From assembly GCF_021483235.1 (NCBI RefSeq), contig NZ_JAKEEC010000004.1:141573-205572 (forward strand): a stretch of 64,000 bases of DNA, given 5' to 3'. Every line of letters starts with the position of its first letter. Within the stretch, counting starts at the first letter, position 1. Of this stretch, positions 32,144 to 40,493 are shown one piece after another. Under the pieces are notes generated by a model. It made no database searches and was not told the DNA's origin. It was given only the letters and a program-made list of their open reading frames with translations. Both the position numbers and the translations under genes were made by a program. The stretch is from Arthrobacter alkaliphilus. GTDB lineage: Bacteria; Actinomycetota; Actinomycetes; Actinomycetales; Micrococcaceae.

Positions 32144-32971
32144 ATGGCGTTCGGCCAGCCCCGCATCGAATACAAGACCAATGAGCAAATGCGCAAGATG
32201 CACGAGGCCGGATTGGTCCTCAGCAGAGCGCTCGACGCGGCCGTTGAAGCTGCGAAACCAGGCGTGACCACGCGCGAGATCGACGCCGTGTTTGCCGCGG
32301 TCCTCATCGACGCTGGTGCAAAGTCGAACTTCCTCGGGTACCACGGCTTCCCGGCCACCATCTGCACGTCGGTCAACGAGGAAGTGGTCCACGGCATCCC
32401 CGGTGACCGTGTCCTCCAGGACGGGGACATTATTTCCATCGATGGCGGGGCGATCGTTGACGGTTGGCACTCCGACTCGGCGCGCACTGTGATAGTCGGT
32501 ACAGCGGATCCTGAAGACCAGCGGCTCTCGGATGTCACCCAGGCCGCCATGTGGCGTGGAATTGCCGCTTTGGCGAAGGGCAAGTTTGTCGGCGATATCG
32601 GCAATGCCGTGGACGACTACGTCTCCTCGGTGCCAGGAAAGCCTCTCGGCATCCTTGAAGACTACGTTGGGCATGGCATCGGTTCCGAGATGCACATGGC
32701 GCCAGATGTGTTGAACTACCGCACCACGCACCGCGGCCCGAAGATCCGGCCGGGACTGTGCCTAGCGATCGAGCCCATGCTCGTCCGCGGCAGCATTGAA
32801 ACCGCAACACTCGACGACGACTGGACTGTGGTGACCACCGACGGCAAGCGTTCGTGCCAGTGGGAGCACTCGGTCGCCGTCCACGAAAAGGGCATCTGGG
32901 TGCTGTCCGCGCCCGACGGCGGTGCAGAGCAGCTGGTGCCGCTCGGCGTCGTACCTGTTCCGATTCCCTGA
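32144..32971 (+). CDS. map: Methionine aminopeptidase, type I
   Basis: Map removes the initiator methionine. The 275-residue enzyme shows the metal ligands in order: two Asp in DGWHSDSARTV, His in GHGIGSEMHMAP, Glu in CLAIEPMLV and Glu in WEHSVAVHEKG. AAGAGGAG precedes the ATG. In many actinobacteria map is followed directly by infA; here a transporter operon and a peptidase lie between them. Confidence 0.96.
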   Translation: MAFGQPRIEYKTNEQMRKMHEAGLVLSRALDAAVEAAKPGVTTREIDAVFAAVLIDAGAKSNFLGYHGFPATICTSVNEEVVHGIPGDRVLQDGDIISIDGGAIVDGWHSDSARTVIVGTADPEDQRLSDVTQAAMWRGIAALAKGKFVGDIGNAVDDYVSSVPGKPLGILEDYVGHGIGSEMHMAPDVLNYRTTHRGPKIRPGLCLAIEPMLVRGSIETATLDDDWTVVTTDGKRSCQWEHSVAVHEKGIWVLSAPDGGAEQLVPLGVVPVPIP

Positions 32972-32986
32972 CCTTTCTTCGACACA

Positions 32987-33030
32987 AAAAATCCCTGGCG
33001 ACACCGGAATTCCGGAGTCGCCAGGGATTT
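32987..33030. terminator. Bidirectional terminator between map and the ABC operon
   Basis: AAATCCCTGGCGAC pairs with GTCGCCAGGGATTT, with GGAATTCC inside the loop, flanked by A6 on one side and T's on the other. It ends both map and the convergent solute-binding-protein gene. Confidence 0.9.
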
Positions 33031-33048
33031 TACGTGTCGGAGGTGATC

Positions 33049-34395
33049 CTAGCTCTTGAGCTTGGGCTTCACGTCCTTGGTGTAGATGCCATCGAGCGTT
33101 GCCTTGAGGTCCGTCATAGTGGCCTTCACGTCGCCCTGCTGGGTGAGGATCTTGGCAGCGGACTTGGCCATCTCCTGGTCGGCGCCGGGCAGGAATACGC
33201 GGGCGTTGTCCTGCACCCTGGTCACTTTGAGCTGGTCCATGGCGGTTTTGATCTGCGGGGTCTTGGCAAGGACTGCGGTCATGTCCGCGGAGACGCGCGA
33301 CGGCATGTAGCCGGTCGCAGCGGAGAATGCAGCGGTGTTCTCCGGCTCGGTCATGAACTTCAGGAAGGTGGCAGCGGCGAGCTGGACTTCCTTGCTGACG
33401 CCGCTGGGAATCCCGAGTCCCGCGCCGCCGGTGGGGCAGACGTTGGTCTCGGCCTTCGGGCCGCCCGGCAGGAAGCCGACGCCCACGTTGAACTTGGCGG
33501 ACTTCAGTACGCCCAGGAGGTCGCCGGTGGAGGAGATCGTGGTGGACGCGATGCCCGCGGAGAAGTCGTCAGCAGCGTTCTTGGAGGAGACGCCGGCCCA
33601 CTTGTCCTTGTAGATGGAGTCCTGGGCCCACTGCAGGGCAGTGACGGACTCGGTGGAGTCGCAGTTGAGGTTCCAGCCGTTGGACCAGCTGCCGCCCCAG
33701 CCCCACAGCATGTTCTGCAGGGTCCAGCCGGCATATCCGGCCAGGGCCGGGTACATGTATGCGTACTTCGCGCCGGAGCTGGCCTGGAGCTTGGGGGCCC
33801 ACTCGGCGAACTCCTGCCACGTCTTGGGAGCGCGGTCCGGCAGGCCGGCGGCCTTGAAGTGGTCCTTGTTGTAGTAGAAGAGCGGGGTGGAGCGGCCGTA
33901 CGGGAGTGCCCACTGCTTGTTGGCGTACTGGTAGTCCGCTACGAGGGACTTCTGGAAGTCGTCGATCTTGATGTCCAGCTGCTTGACGAGACCGTCCAGC
34001 GGGATGATGTTGCCGTTGGTGTAGTAGCGGAACCACCAGACGTCGGAGAGCACCACGAGGCCGGGCAGGGCAGACTTCGCAGCCTGCGACGTCTGGAACT
34101 TCTGGGCGATTTCCTCGTAGTTGGCGCCTGCCGTCACGAGGTTCACCTTGATGTCCGGGAACTTCGCCTGGAACTTTTCGATGATGGATTGCTCGACGGC
34201 CTGCGACTGGCCGGGGTGGCTGGTCCAGAAGTCGAACGAGCCGGCAGGCTTGACTCCCGAGAAGTCGATGTCCGCCGGGGCGCTGCTCGCTGCGCTGCCG
34301 CCGGTCGACGGACCGCCGCATGCTGCCAGGGCGGCGGCGCCGATTCCGAGTCCGGCGAGCCCCAGGAAGTTTCTACGATCAAGGTTCATTGTCAT
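33049..34395 (-). CDS. Sugar ABC transporter substrate-binding lipoprotein (UgpB/MalE-like)
   Basis: The 448-residue extracytoplasmic solute receptor starts at ATG 34395 after GAGAGGAC. Its signal has a twin-arginine motif (DRRNFLG) and a lipobox (LAAC, Cys at about residue 27), so it is probably a Tat-exported lipoprotein. Family blocks include FWTSHPGQSQAVEQ, ALPYGRSTPLFYYNKD and LTQQG near the end. It resembles glycerol-3-phosphate/oligosaccharide receptors; the ligand is unknown. The two permease genes lie upstream in the same operon. A much longer in-frame extension to 35205 has no homology sense and crosses the permease gene. Confidence 0.92.
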   Translation of the reverse strand: MTMNLDRRNFLGLAGLGIGAAALAACGGPSTGGSAASSAPADIDFSGVKPAGSFDFWTSHPGQSQAVEQSIIEKFQAKFPDIKVNLVTAGANYEEIAQKFQTSQAAKSALPGLVVLSDVWWFRYYTNGNIIPLDGLVKQLDIKIDDFQKSLVADYQYANKQWALPYGRSTPLFYYNKDHFKAAGLPDRAPKTWQEFAEWAPKLQASSGAKYAYMYPALAGYAGWTLQNMLWGWGGSWSNGWNLNCDSTESVTALQWAQDSIYKDKWAGVSSKNAADDFSAGIASTTISSTGDLLGVLKSAKFNVGVGFLPGGPKAETNVCPTGGAGLGIPSGVSKEVQLAAATFLKFMTEPENTAAFSAATGYMPSRVSADMTAVLAKTPQIKTAMDQLKVTRVQDNARVFLPGADQEMAKSAAKILTQQGDVKATMTDLKATLDGIYTKDVKPKLKS

Positions 34396-34454
34396 GTTTG
34401 GTCCTCTCGAGGATGGGAAAAGCGGTGATGGGGTGGAGTGAAAACGGGGTGTTG

Positions 34455-35393
34455 CTAGCCGGTGACGCTGCCCTGGGTGAGGCCGGCAACGATGTAGCGT
34501 TGCAACGCGGCGAAGACCAGGAGGATGGGGAGGATCACGAGGACGGCTCCGGCCATCAGGATGCCCCAGCCCGCGCCGTTGCCCTCGGAGTTTTGAAGGA
34601 GGGTCAGGCCAACCGGGAGGGTCATCGTTTCCGGCCGGTCCGTGATGATCAGGGGCCAGATGTAGTCGTTCCATTCGCTGACCACGGTGACGAGGGCAAC
34701 CGTGGCGATCGAGGGCAGCGACACAGGGACAACGACCTGCCACAGCCTGCGCCAATGGCCCGCGCCGTCGATTTCCGCGGCTTCGAGGATGGATCCGGGA
34801 AGGGTCTTGAAATGCTGGCGGAGGAGGAAGGTTCCGAAGGCCGTGCCGAGTCCCGGAAGAATGATTCCCCACAGGGTGTTCTTCCCGCCAATTCCCGCGA
34901 TCAGGATGTAGTTGGGGAGGATCGAGACCTGCGGCGGCACCATCAGGGCCACGAGGATCACGACGAAGATGACGTTCTTGAACGGGAAACGGACGAAAAC
35001 CAGGGCGTACGCAGTCAGGATCGCCAGGATCACCTTGACGGTTGAGCCGACCGTCGTGACGATCAGGCTGTTGAGGAAGAACCGCGCGAACGGCACTGTG
35101 GTCATGGCCGCCTGGTAGTTCTCCAGGTTCAAGCTCTGCGGGAGGATCTTGAGATCCGTGGTGACGATCTCGCCGGGCTGCTTGAACGAGCTCAGCAGCA
35201 TCCACAACAGTGGCAGGACCACGACGAGGGTGGCCACGATCAGCGGGATGTAGCCTCCGGCCACTGTCTGGACGAGATTTGCGCGGGAGAAAGGCTTGTC
35301 GCGCCGCACCGGGAGCTCAGGGCCGCCGTCGGCGGCTTTCACGCTGCCGGCGCCGCTCGCGGGGTTGGGGCTGACGGGGGACAGCGTGCTCAT
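34455..35393 (-). CDS. Sugar ABC transporter permease (MalG/UgpE-like)
   Basis: This 312-residue inner-membrane permease has six predicted membrane segments and the EAA loop EAAEIDGAGHWRRLW that contacts the ATPase. A proline/glycine-rich cytosolic N-terminus of about 40 residues precedes TM1. Its ATG overlaps the stop of the partner permease by four bases. No ATPase gene is in the operon, so a shared MsiK/UgpC-type ATPase encoded elsewhere is needed. Confidence 0.93.
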   Translation of the reverse strand: MSTLSPVSPNPASGAGSVKAADGGPELPVRRDKPFSRANLVQTVAGGYIPLIVATLVVVLPLLWMLLSSFKQPGEIVTTDLKILPQSLNLENYQAAMTTVPFARFFLNSLIVTTVGSTVKVILAILTAYALVFVRFPFKNVIFVVILVALMVPPQVSILPNYILIAGIGGKNTLWGIILPGLGTAFGTFLLRQHFKTLPGSILEAAEIDGAGHWRRLWQVVVPVSLPSIATVALVTVVSEWNDYIWPLIITDRPETMTLPVGLTLLQNSEGNGAGWGILMAGAVLVILPILLVFAALQRYIVAGLTQGSVTG

Positions 35394-36340
35394 GAGTAGT
35401 GCACCTTCCGTTCGACGAACCGCAACTGGAGCACGGTAATGATGAGCAGGATGGCGAAAAGCACCACCGAGATAGTGGCGGAGTAGCCGGCTCGGTTGTA
35501 AGCGCCGAAGGCCTGCAGGTAGGCCTCATAGATCAGGGTGTTGGTGCCGTTGCCCAGCGGCGTCATGATCCGGATCAGGTCGAAGGCCTGGAGCGAGCTG
35601 ATCATCGTGGTGATGAGCAGGAAGAACGTGGTGGGCGAAAGCAAGGGAACGGACATGCTCATGAAGCGGCGGAAGCCGTTGGCGCCATCCAGGGAAGCTG
35701 CCTCCATGACGTCCTTCGGGAGGCCCTGCAGCCCGGCGAGGTAGACGACCGCGCAGTAGCCCAGGTTCTTCCAGATATAGACGATGATGACCATCACGAG
35801 GGCGAGCTGTGGATCGTTGATCCACTGGGGGCTCTGCTGGCCGATGCCCCGGAGCAGCCAGGACAGCACGCCGTACCCGGGGTCGAAAATGAACAGCCAG
35901 ACGAGGCCCACGCCCACGCCGCTGAGGACGTAGGGGGCGAAGACGGCGGAACGCGCGAAGGTGGTGCCCCGGACCTTCGCGTTCAACGCGAGGGCCACCA
36001 AGAGGCCCAGAACCATGGACCCGCCCACAGTGACCACGGTGAAGATGAGGGTGGTGCCGAGTACATGCGGCGCGTCGGAGCTTGTGAAGAAGCTGACGTA
36101 GTTGTCGAGGCCCACAACCGTGGCCGAGGCGGAGCCCAAGGTCCAGTCGAGGGTCGAGTAGTACATGTTATTGATGAGGGGCAGATAGGTGAACACGGCG
36201 ATCAGCGCGAGGTTCGGCAAGGCCAGCGCCAGGAATACGAAGAAGTCGCGGCGGGTACGGCCGGACCAGCGTCCCCGGCGCTGGGCGGACGGGACAGTCT
36301 TCGCGGGGGCCGCAGGGCTGCCAGTCAGTTGTCTTGTCAT
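35390..36340 (-). CDS. Sugar ABC transporter permease (MalF/UgpA-like)
   Basis: This is the 316-residue first gene of the importer operon. Six hydrophobic segments and the EAA loop EAASLDGANGFRRFM are visible. The ATG at 36340 (MTRQLTGSPAAP) lies after GGGAGGT-type purines... read on the minus strand as GAGACCTCCC, so the ribosome site is not strong. A consensus-like promoter lies about 70 bases upstream. Substrate unknown; gene order permease-permease-receptor matches CUT1 sugar importers. Confidence 0.9.
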   Translation of the reverse strand: MTRQLTGSPAAPAKTVPSAQRRGRWSGRTRRDFFVFLALALPNLALIAVFTYLPLINNMYYSTLDWTLGSASATVVGLDNYVSFFTSSDAPHVLGTTLIFTVVTVGGSMVLGLLVALALNAKVRGTTFARSAVFAPYVLSGVGVGLVWLFIFDPGYGVLSWLLRGIGQQSPQWINDPQLALVMVIIVYIWKNLGYCAVVYLAGLQGLPKDVMEAASLDGANGFRRFMSMSVPLLSPTTFFLLITTMISSLQAFDLIRIMTPLGNGTNTLIYEAYLQAFGAYNRAGYSATISVVLFAILLIITVLQLRFVERKVHYS

Positions 36341-36412
36341 GGGAGGTCTCTAACGGTTCGCAGATATCGGGGCGCGCCCGGCTCGGACCGATAGGCCAAG
36401 GGGCGGCTTCTT

Positions 36413-36441
36413 TTAGCTCACCACACGCGAACTCTTGTCAA
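36413..36441 (-). promoter_or_regulatory. Promoter of the sugar ABC operon
   Basis: On the minus strand a perfect TTGACA (complement of 36436-36441) is followed after 17 bases by AGCTAA (36413-36418). The -35 is consensus; the -10 is fair. The leader would be about 65 bases. Confidence 0.6.
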
Positions 36442-36463
36442 GTCAAAAAAGGGCCCGTTCGCG
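36426..36463. promoter_or_regulatory. Inverted repeat flanking the ABC-operon -35
   Basis: CGCGAAC (36426-36432) and GTTCGCG (36457-36463) are exact inverted copies whose centres are 31 bp apart, about three helical turns, with the TTGACA element between them. This layout suits a repressor that loops or spans the promoter. The regulator is not encoded next to it. Confidence 0.4.
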
Positions 36464-36626
36464 GGATTGTTGGACGAGCCTTTTGCGCCCGTTCACTCGA
36501 TGTTTCGTGTCGGGTGGTTCCGTGTTCACATTCGAGGCGCGACTATCGTTTTGTGTTCGGCGGGAGGCCGGTGTGCTGTTTAGGCGGCCCCCTTGGGGCC
36601 AGCAACTCCCGGCCGGACGGGTGGAG

Positions 36627-36641
36627 CACAATAGGCACATG
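36627..36641 (+). promoter_or_regulatory. Possible leaderless -10 of the P1 peptidase gene
   Basis: CACAAT (36627-36632) lies six bases before ATG 36639. No Shine-Dalgarno is present between them. It is the weakest of the eight such arrangements in the window. Confidence 0.3.
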
Positions 36642-37589
36642 ACTTCGAAGATCACTGATGTGCCAGGGGTTCGGGTGGGACACGTCCAGCGGACCGGCGA
36701 GGGCTGGTTGAGCGGAGTAACCGTTGTCCTTCCGCCACCGGGAACGGTCGGTTCAGTGGACGTACGCGGCGGCGGCCCGGGCACGCATGAGACAGATGCG
36801 CTCGACCCCACCACCCTGGTGCCCACGGTCGACGCGGTGGTGCTGACCGGCGGCAGCGCCTTCGGTTTGGTGACGGCCCACGGCGCCCAACGCTGGTGCG
36901 AAGAACAAGGACGCGGTTTCGCAGTGCCGGGGGGAGTGGTGCCGATCGTTCCGGCCGCTGCCATTTTCGACTTGGGTCGCGGCGGTGACTTCGCCGCCCG
37001 TCCCGACGAGGCCATGGGATACGAAGCGGCCGGGGCGGCTGCGGCTTCGAGCGAGCACGCCGCCGTCGGGCGCGGAAACGTGGGCGCCGGGACCGGTGCG
37101 TTGATCGGCCGCGGCGCGTTCAAAGGGGGAGTGGGCACCGCGTCGATCACCCTCGACAACGGCGTGGTGGTGGGCGCGCTCGCTGTGGTCAACGCGCTCG
37201 GGATGCCTCTTGGCTCACCGTCCCGGCGGCCGGACTCCGGCACCTCCGAACCGGCGGGGCCTCCCATGCTGAACACCACCCTCGCCGTCGTCGCCACCAA
37301 CGCGGTCCTCAACCCCGCCGAATGCAAACGCACCGCAAGTGCCGCGCACGCCGGCCTCGCCCGGGCGCTAAGTCCTTCCCATACCCTCGCCGACGGCGAC
37401 ACGGTGTTCGCGCTGGCGACCGGCGCCGTCGGGCTCGACCGCAGTTCGGAACAAGCGCGGCAGGTTTCGCTCATCACCTTGCAAAGCGCGGCGGCCGACG
37501 CCGTCCGCCTGGCTGTCCTCGACGGCGTAGCGGCCGCGGAATCCATCACGACGCCGGCAGGTACCTTTCCTGCCTACGTCGCGGTTTAG
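36639..37589 (+). CDS. P1/DmpA-family (S58) peptidase
   Basis: Members of this family are N-terminal-nucleophile aminopeptidases that cut themselves into two chains. The 316-residue protein begins MTSKITDVPGVRVGHVQ and has the family blocks RGGGPGTHETDALDP, VVLTGGSAFGL and GNVGAGTGALIGRG. The likely self-cleavage point is before Thr213 in MLNTTLAVVATNA (Asn212-Thr213), where other members have Ser or Thr. The upstream in-frame start at 36435 is rejected because the family starts at MTSKITD. It is divergent from the ABC importer. Physiological substrate unknown. Confidence 0.88.
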   Translation: MTSKITDVPGVRVGHVQRTGEGWLSGVTVVLPPPGTVGSVDVRGGGPGTHETDALDPTTLVPTVDAVVLTGGSAFGLVTAHGAQRWCEEQGRGFAVPGGVVPIVPAAAIFDLGRGGDFAARPDEAMGYEAAGAAAASSEHAAVGRGNVGAGTGALIGRGAFKGGVGTASITLDNGVVVGALAVVNALGMPLGSPSRRPDSGTSEPAGPPMLNTTLAVVATNAVLNPAECKRTASAAHAGLARALSPSHTLADGDTVFALATGAVGLDRSSEQARQVSLITLQSAAADAVRLAVLDGVAAAESITTPAGTFPAYVAV

Positions 37590-37660
37590 CGGTATCCCCG
37601 GGGCTTCGCCGGCACCGGGAAGGATGACACCGTGCAGTTGTCTGCGCTAGCATGGGCGGA

Positions 37661-37690
37661 TTTAACTTTCGAGCCGACTTGGCGTAGAGT
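37661..37690 (+). promoter_or_regulatory. Candidate promoter of the infA/alpha operon
   Basis: TTTAAC (37661-37666) and TAGAGT (37685-37690) are 18 bases apart. The resulting leader is about 150 bases to infA. It lies where the operon must start, downstream of the peptidase gene. Confidence 0.45.
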
Positions 37691-37844
37691 TGTCTGTTGG
37701 TTGTCTGCACAGCCACGCCCATTTAACAGGTCGCGAGTCCTGCTTCGTGGAGTGGCAGGAGCTGGACTGTCAAACAAACAAAAACGTCCGCAGGATTTCC
37801 GGTGCCTATCGGAGGGCTGCGGCAAACAACAGTTAGCGGAGGAT

Positions 37845-38066
37845 ATGGCCAAGAAGGACGGGGTCATTGAGATCGAGGGCGTTGTGACTGAGGCGCTGCC
37901 CAACGCGATGTTTCGTGTTGAGCTCACCAACAAGCACATCGTTCTTGCACACATCTCGGGGAAGATGCGCCAGCACTACATCAGGATTCTCCCTGAGGAC
38001 CGCGTAGTGGTGGAGCTGAGCCCTTACGACCTCACACGTGGTCGGATCGTCTACCGCTACAAGTAA
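37845..38066 (+). CDS. infA: Translation initiation factor IF-1
   Basis: The 73-residue IF-1 is an OB-fold protein that occupies the A site during initiation. It starts [20 protein letters not shown] and ends [11 protein letters not shown], exactly the family length. The in-frame ATG at 37632 is rejected because AGCGGAGGA lies just before 37845. It heads the alpha operon with rpmJ, rpsM, rpsK, rpoA and rplQ. Confidence 0.98.
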   Translation: MAKKDGVIEIEGVVTEALPNAMFRVELTNKHIVLAHISGKMRQHYIRILPEDRVVVELSPYDLTRGRIVYRYK

Positions 38067-38072
38067 TTGCTG

Positions 38073-38113
38073 GGCGGCAGCCCTGGGGAAACTACATCCC
38101 AAGTAGTGCCGCC
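38073..38113 (+). other. Nested hairpin between infA and rpmJ
   Basis: GGCGGCA (38073-38079) pairs with TGCCGCC (38107-38113), enclosing ACTAC...GTAGT. There is no T-run. It may protect the short infA message or mark a processing point. Confidence 0.6.
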
Positions 38114-38147
38114 TCAGCCGACCAACTGCAACACGCAAAGGAACGCC

Positions 38148-38261
38148 ATGAAGGTCAAGCCGAGCGTCAAGCAGATCTGCGACAAGTGCAAAGTGATCCG
38201 CCGTAATGGCCGGGTCATGGTGATCTGCGAGAACCCGCGCCACAAGCAGCGCCAGGGCTAA
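38148..38261 (+). CDS. rpmJ: 50S ribosomal protein L36
   Basis: The 37-residue L36 starts [19 protein letters not shown] and keeps all zinc ligands: two Cys in CDKC, then Cys in VICENPRH with the His. It is thus the zinc-binding (C+) form. CAAAGGAAC precedes ATG 38148. Confidence 0.97.
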   Translation: MKVKPSVKQICDKCKVIRRNGRVMVICENPRHKQRQG

Positions 38262-38452
38262 TTCCCCGCAAGGGAACTAGCGCCCGCAAGGGCAAACCTG
38301 GGCTGTGCCCACGCAAGTAAATAAAAGGCAGCACAAGCTGAACTGGGACGTATGGAGCCCGGACAGCTAACCCCCGGTCGGAGGCTGGGGCCGCACTGAA
38401 AGTGCGGGTGTACTGCCTACGACCTCCGGTTTATTCAAGGAGTACCGCCACT
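38262..38452 (+). ncRNA. Candidate structured leader before rpsM
   Basis: The 191-base gap holds no gene but folds readily. CGGAGG (38379-38384) can pair with CCTCCG (38423-38428), enclosing a CCGCAC/GTGCGG hairpin (38391-38396 with 38402-38407) over a five-base loop. Further upstream is a GCCCGCAAGGGC hairpin (38282-38293). The outer stem ends 12 bases before the AAGGAG site of rpsM, so it could hide or expose that site. This is inference from pairing by eye; it is not a class I recognise. Confidence 0.45.
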
Positions 38453-38830
38453 ATGGCTCGTCTCGCTGGCGTAGACATTCCCCGCGAAAAGCGGTTGGAA
38501 ATTGCGCTTACTTACATCTACGGCGTGGGCAAGACCCGTGCACACGAAACCCTGGCTGCCACCGGCATCAGCGCTGACGTTCGCGTCAAGGACCTGACTG
38601 ACGCCGAGCTGGTCCAGCTGCGTGACTACATTGAAGGCAACTACAAGGTTGAGGGTGACCTTCGCCGCGAAGTAGCAGCAGATATCCGCCGCAAGGTTGA
38701 AATCGGCAGCTACGAAGGCCTGCGCCACCGCAAGGGCCTGCCCGTACGCGGTCAGCGTACGAAGACCAACGCTCGTACCCGCAAGGGCCCGAAGCGCACC
38801 GTCGCCGGCAAGAAGAAGGCCGGCCGCTAG
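38453..38830 (+). CDS. rpsM: 30S ribosomal protein S13
   Basis: The 125-residue S13 contacts the P-site tRNA and S19. It starts [19 protein letters not shown] and contains [20 protein letters not shown] with a basic tail. ATG 38453 follows TCAAGGAGTACC; an in-frame upstream start is rejected. A long, structured gap precedes it. Confidence 0.97.
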   Translation: MARLAGVDIPREKRLEIALTYIYGVGKTRAHETLAATGISADVRVKDLTDAELVQLRDYIEGNYKVEGDLRREVAADIRRKVEIGSYEGLRHRKGLPVRGQRTKTNARTRKGPKRTVAGKKKAGR

Positions 38831-38874
38831 AAATAGCGGTTGTCTTCCCCCGATAACTTTCTGTAGGAGAAATA

Positions 38875-39276
38875 ATGCCCCCGAAGACTCGTGGCGCGGT
38901 TCGCAAGCCGCGTAAGAAGGACAAGAAGAATATCGCGCTTGGACAAGCGCACATCAAGAGCACCTTTAACAACACCATCGTGTCCATCACGGACCCGAGC
39001 GGTGCTGTCATCTCCTGGGCTTCCGCCGGTGAGGTTGGCTTCAAGGGCTCCCGTAAGTCCACCCCGTTCGCCGCCCAGATGGCTGCCGAGGCCGCTGCAA
39101 AGCGCGCCCAGGAGCACGGTCTGCGCAAGGTTGACGTGTTCGTCAAGGGACCGGGATCCGGACGCGAGACCGCAATCCGTTCGCTGCAGGCCGCTGGCCT
39201 CGAGGTCGGCTCCATCCAGGACGTCACCCCCAGCGCCCACAACGGTTGCCGCCCGCCGAAGCGCCGCCGCGTCTAA
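38875..39276 (+). CDS. rpsK: 30S ribosomal protein S11
   Basis: The 133-residue S11 forms part of the platform that holds the Shine-Dalgarno helix. It starts [19 protein letters not shown] and contains [20 protein letters not shown] and [19 protein letters not shown], ending [21 protein letters not shown] precedes the ATG. A strong hairpin and the rpoA promoter candidate lie downstream. The usual rpsD gene is not between rpsK and rpoA. Confidence 0.97.
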   Translation: MPPKTRGAVRKPRKKDKKNIALGQAHIKSTFNNTIVSITDPSGAVISWASAGEVGFKGSRKSTPFAAQMAAEAAAKRAQEHGLRKVDVFVKGPGSGRETAIRSLQAAGLEVGSIQDVTPSAHNGCRPPKRRRV

Positions 39277-39289
39277 TTGGATTTTGGCC

Positions 39290-39345
39290 TTGCCGGCCGG
39301 GTCCGCACGGAGCAGCCTGCCTGTTCCGCGGTGCCCGGCCGGCAA
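39290..39345 (+). terminator. Strong hairpin between rpsK and rpoA
   Basis: TTGCCGGCCGGG (39290-39301) pairs perfectly with CCCGGCCGGCAA (39334-39345); TCCGC/GCGGT can extend the stem. No T-run follows. It probably reduces read-through into rpoA or serves as a processing site, and the TCATATAGCGG motif begins 38 bases later. Confidence 0.6.
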
Positions 39346-39362
39346 AGCCGGAACCAAGCCGA

Positions 39363-39393
39363 TTTCCACCACCTGTGTTGCGTCATATAGCGG
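39363..39393 (+). promoter_or_regulatory. Candidate rpoA promoter with TCATATAGCGG
   Basis: TTTCCA (39363-39368) and TATAGC (39386-39391) are 17 bases apart; the -10 is part of TCATATAGCGG (39383-39393), the same 11-mer found twice before rpoB. The start would be about 20 bases upstream of the rpoA GTG, leaving the GAAAGGAA site in the transcript. Confidence 0.5.
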
Positions 39394-39416
39394 ATGCTCG
39401 CCGAAAGGAAACCTAA

Positions 39417-40427
39417 GTGCTTATTGCACAGCGCCCCACTCTGTCTGAAGAAGTAGTCTCCGAGAACCGCTCGCGTTTCATCATTGAACCGCTGGAACCG
39501 GGCTTCGGTTACACCCTCGGAAACTCCCTCCGCCGTACCCTGCTCTCCTCCATCCCCGGTGCTGCTGTAACCAGCATCCGGATCGATGGCGTGCTGCACG
39601 AGTTCACCACGGTTCCGGGTGTCAAGGAAGATGTCACTGAGATCATCCTGAACATCAAGAACCTCTCCGTGTCCTCCGAGCACGATGAGCCGGTTGTTGC
39701 ATACCTGCGCAAGCAGGGCCCCGGAGTCGTCACGGCCGCGGACATCGCCCCGCCGGCCGGCGTCGAATTCCACAACCCGGATCTGCACATTGCCACGCTG
39801 AACTCGAAGGGCAAGTTCGAACTCGAACTGACCATCGAACGCGGCCGCGGCTACGTTTCGGCAGCTCAGAACAAGTCCGGCGACTCCGAGATCGGCCGTA
39901 TCCCGGTCGACTCGATCTACTCGCCGGTCTTGAAGGTTACCTTCCGCGTGGAAGCTACCCGTGTTGAGCAGCGCACCGACTTCGACAAGCTCATTGTCGA
40001 CGTCGAGACCAAGCCGGCTATCGCCCCGCGCGACGCCGTTGCTTCGGCAGGCACCACCCTGGTGGAACTGTTCGGTCTTGCACGTGAGCTGAACACCGCA
40101 GCTGAAGGTATCGAGATTGGCCCGTCGCCGACCGACGCTGCCCTGGCAGCCGACATGGCACTGCCGATCGAGGATCTGGACCTCACCGTCCGTTCCTACA
40201 ACTGCCTCAAGCGTGAGGGCATCCACACCGTGGGTGAACTCGTTGCCCGCTCCGAGGCTGACCTGATGGACATCCGTAACTTCGGTGCCAAGTCCATCGA
40301 CGAGGTCAAGGCAAAGCTGGTTGAACTGGGTCTGTCCCTCAAGGATTCCCCTCCCGGTTTCGATCTTGCAGCCCGCGCCGCAGCCATCGAAGAGGACGAC
40401 GCCGCGTTCAGCGACGACGAGCTCTAA
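39417..40427 (+). CDS. rpoA: DNA-directed RNA polymerase subunit alpha
   Basis: The 336-residue alpha subunit nucleates RNAP assembly and binds activators and UP elements through its C-terminal domain. The N-terminal domain includes [20 protein letters not shown]; the CTD has [20 protein letters not shown] and [14 protein letters not shown] with the UP-element-contacting arginine region. An acidic tail ends the protein. GTG 39417 follows GAAAGGAAA. A separate promoter candidate lies just upstream, within the alpha operon. Confidence 0.98.
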   Translation: MLIAQRPTLSEEVVSENRSRFIIEPLEPGFGYTLGNSLRRTLLSSIPGAAVTSIRIDGVLHEFTTVPGVKEDVTEIILNIKNLSVSSEHDEPVVAYLRKQGPGVVTAADIAPPAGVEFHNPDLHIATLNSKGKFELELTIERGRGYVSAAQNKSGDSEIGRIPVDSIYSPVLKVTFRVEATRVEQRTDFDKLIVDVETKPAIAPRDAVASAGTTLVELFGLARELNTAAEGIEIGPSPTDAALAADMALPIEDLDLTVRSYNCLKREGIHTVGELVARSEADLMDIRNFGAKSIDEVKAKLVELGLSLKDSPPGFDLAARAAAIEEDDAAFSDDEL

Positions 40428-40493
40428 CAAGCAGATCTTGGCCACTGAGTCCACGTTCGGACCCGGACGGCCTTCATTACAGGAGAAATTACT

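Larger units (their letters stand above)
36341..36638. other. Divergent control region ABC operon / peptidase
   Basis: The 298 bases hold the minus-strand promoter of the ABC operon and its flanking inverted repeat (listed), a third GTTCGC half-site at 36356-36361, and the leaderless-type -10 of the peptidase gene. The middle part (36465-36620) contains two similar stretches beginning GTTCACTCGATG and GTTCACATTCGAG about 40 bases apart, possibly regulator half-sites. No gene is apparent. Confidence 0.55.

Noticed and set aside
34396..35205. In-frame extension of the solute-binding protein to 718 residues
   Set aside because: The extension lies over the permease gene in another frame, and a signal peptide with lipobox begins exactly at 34395.
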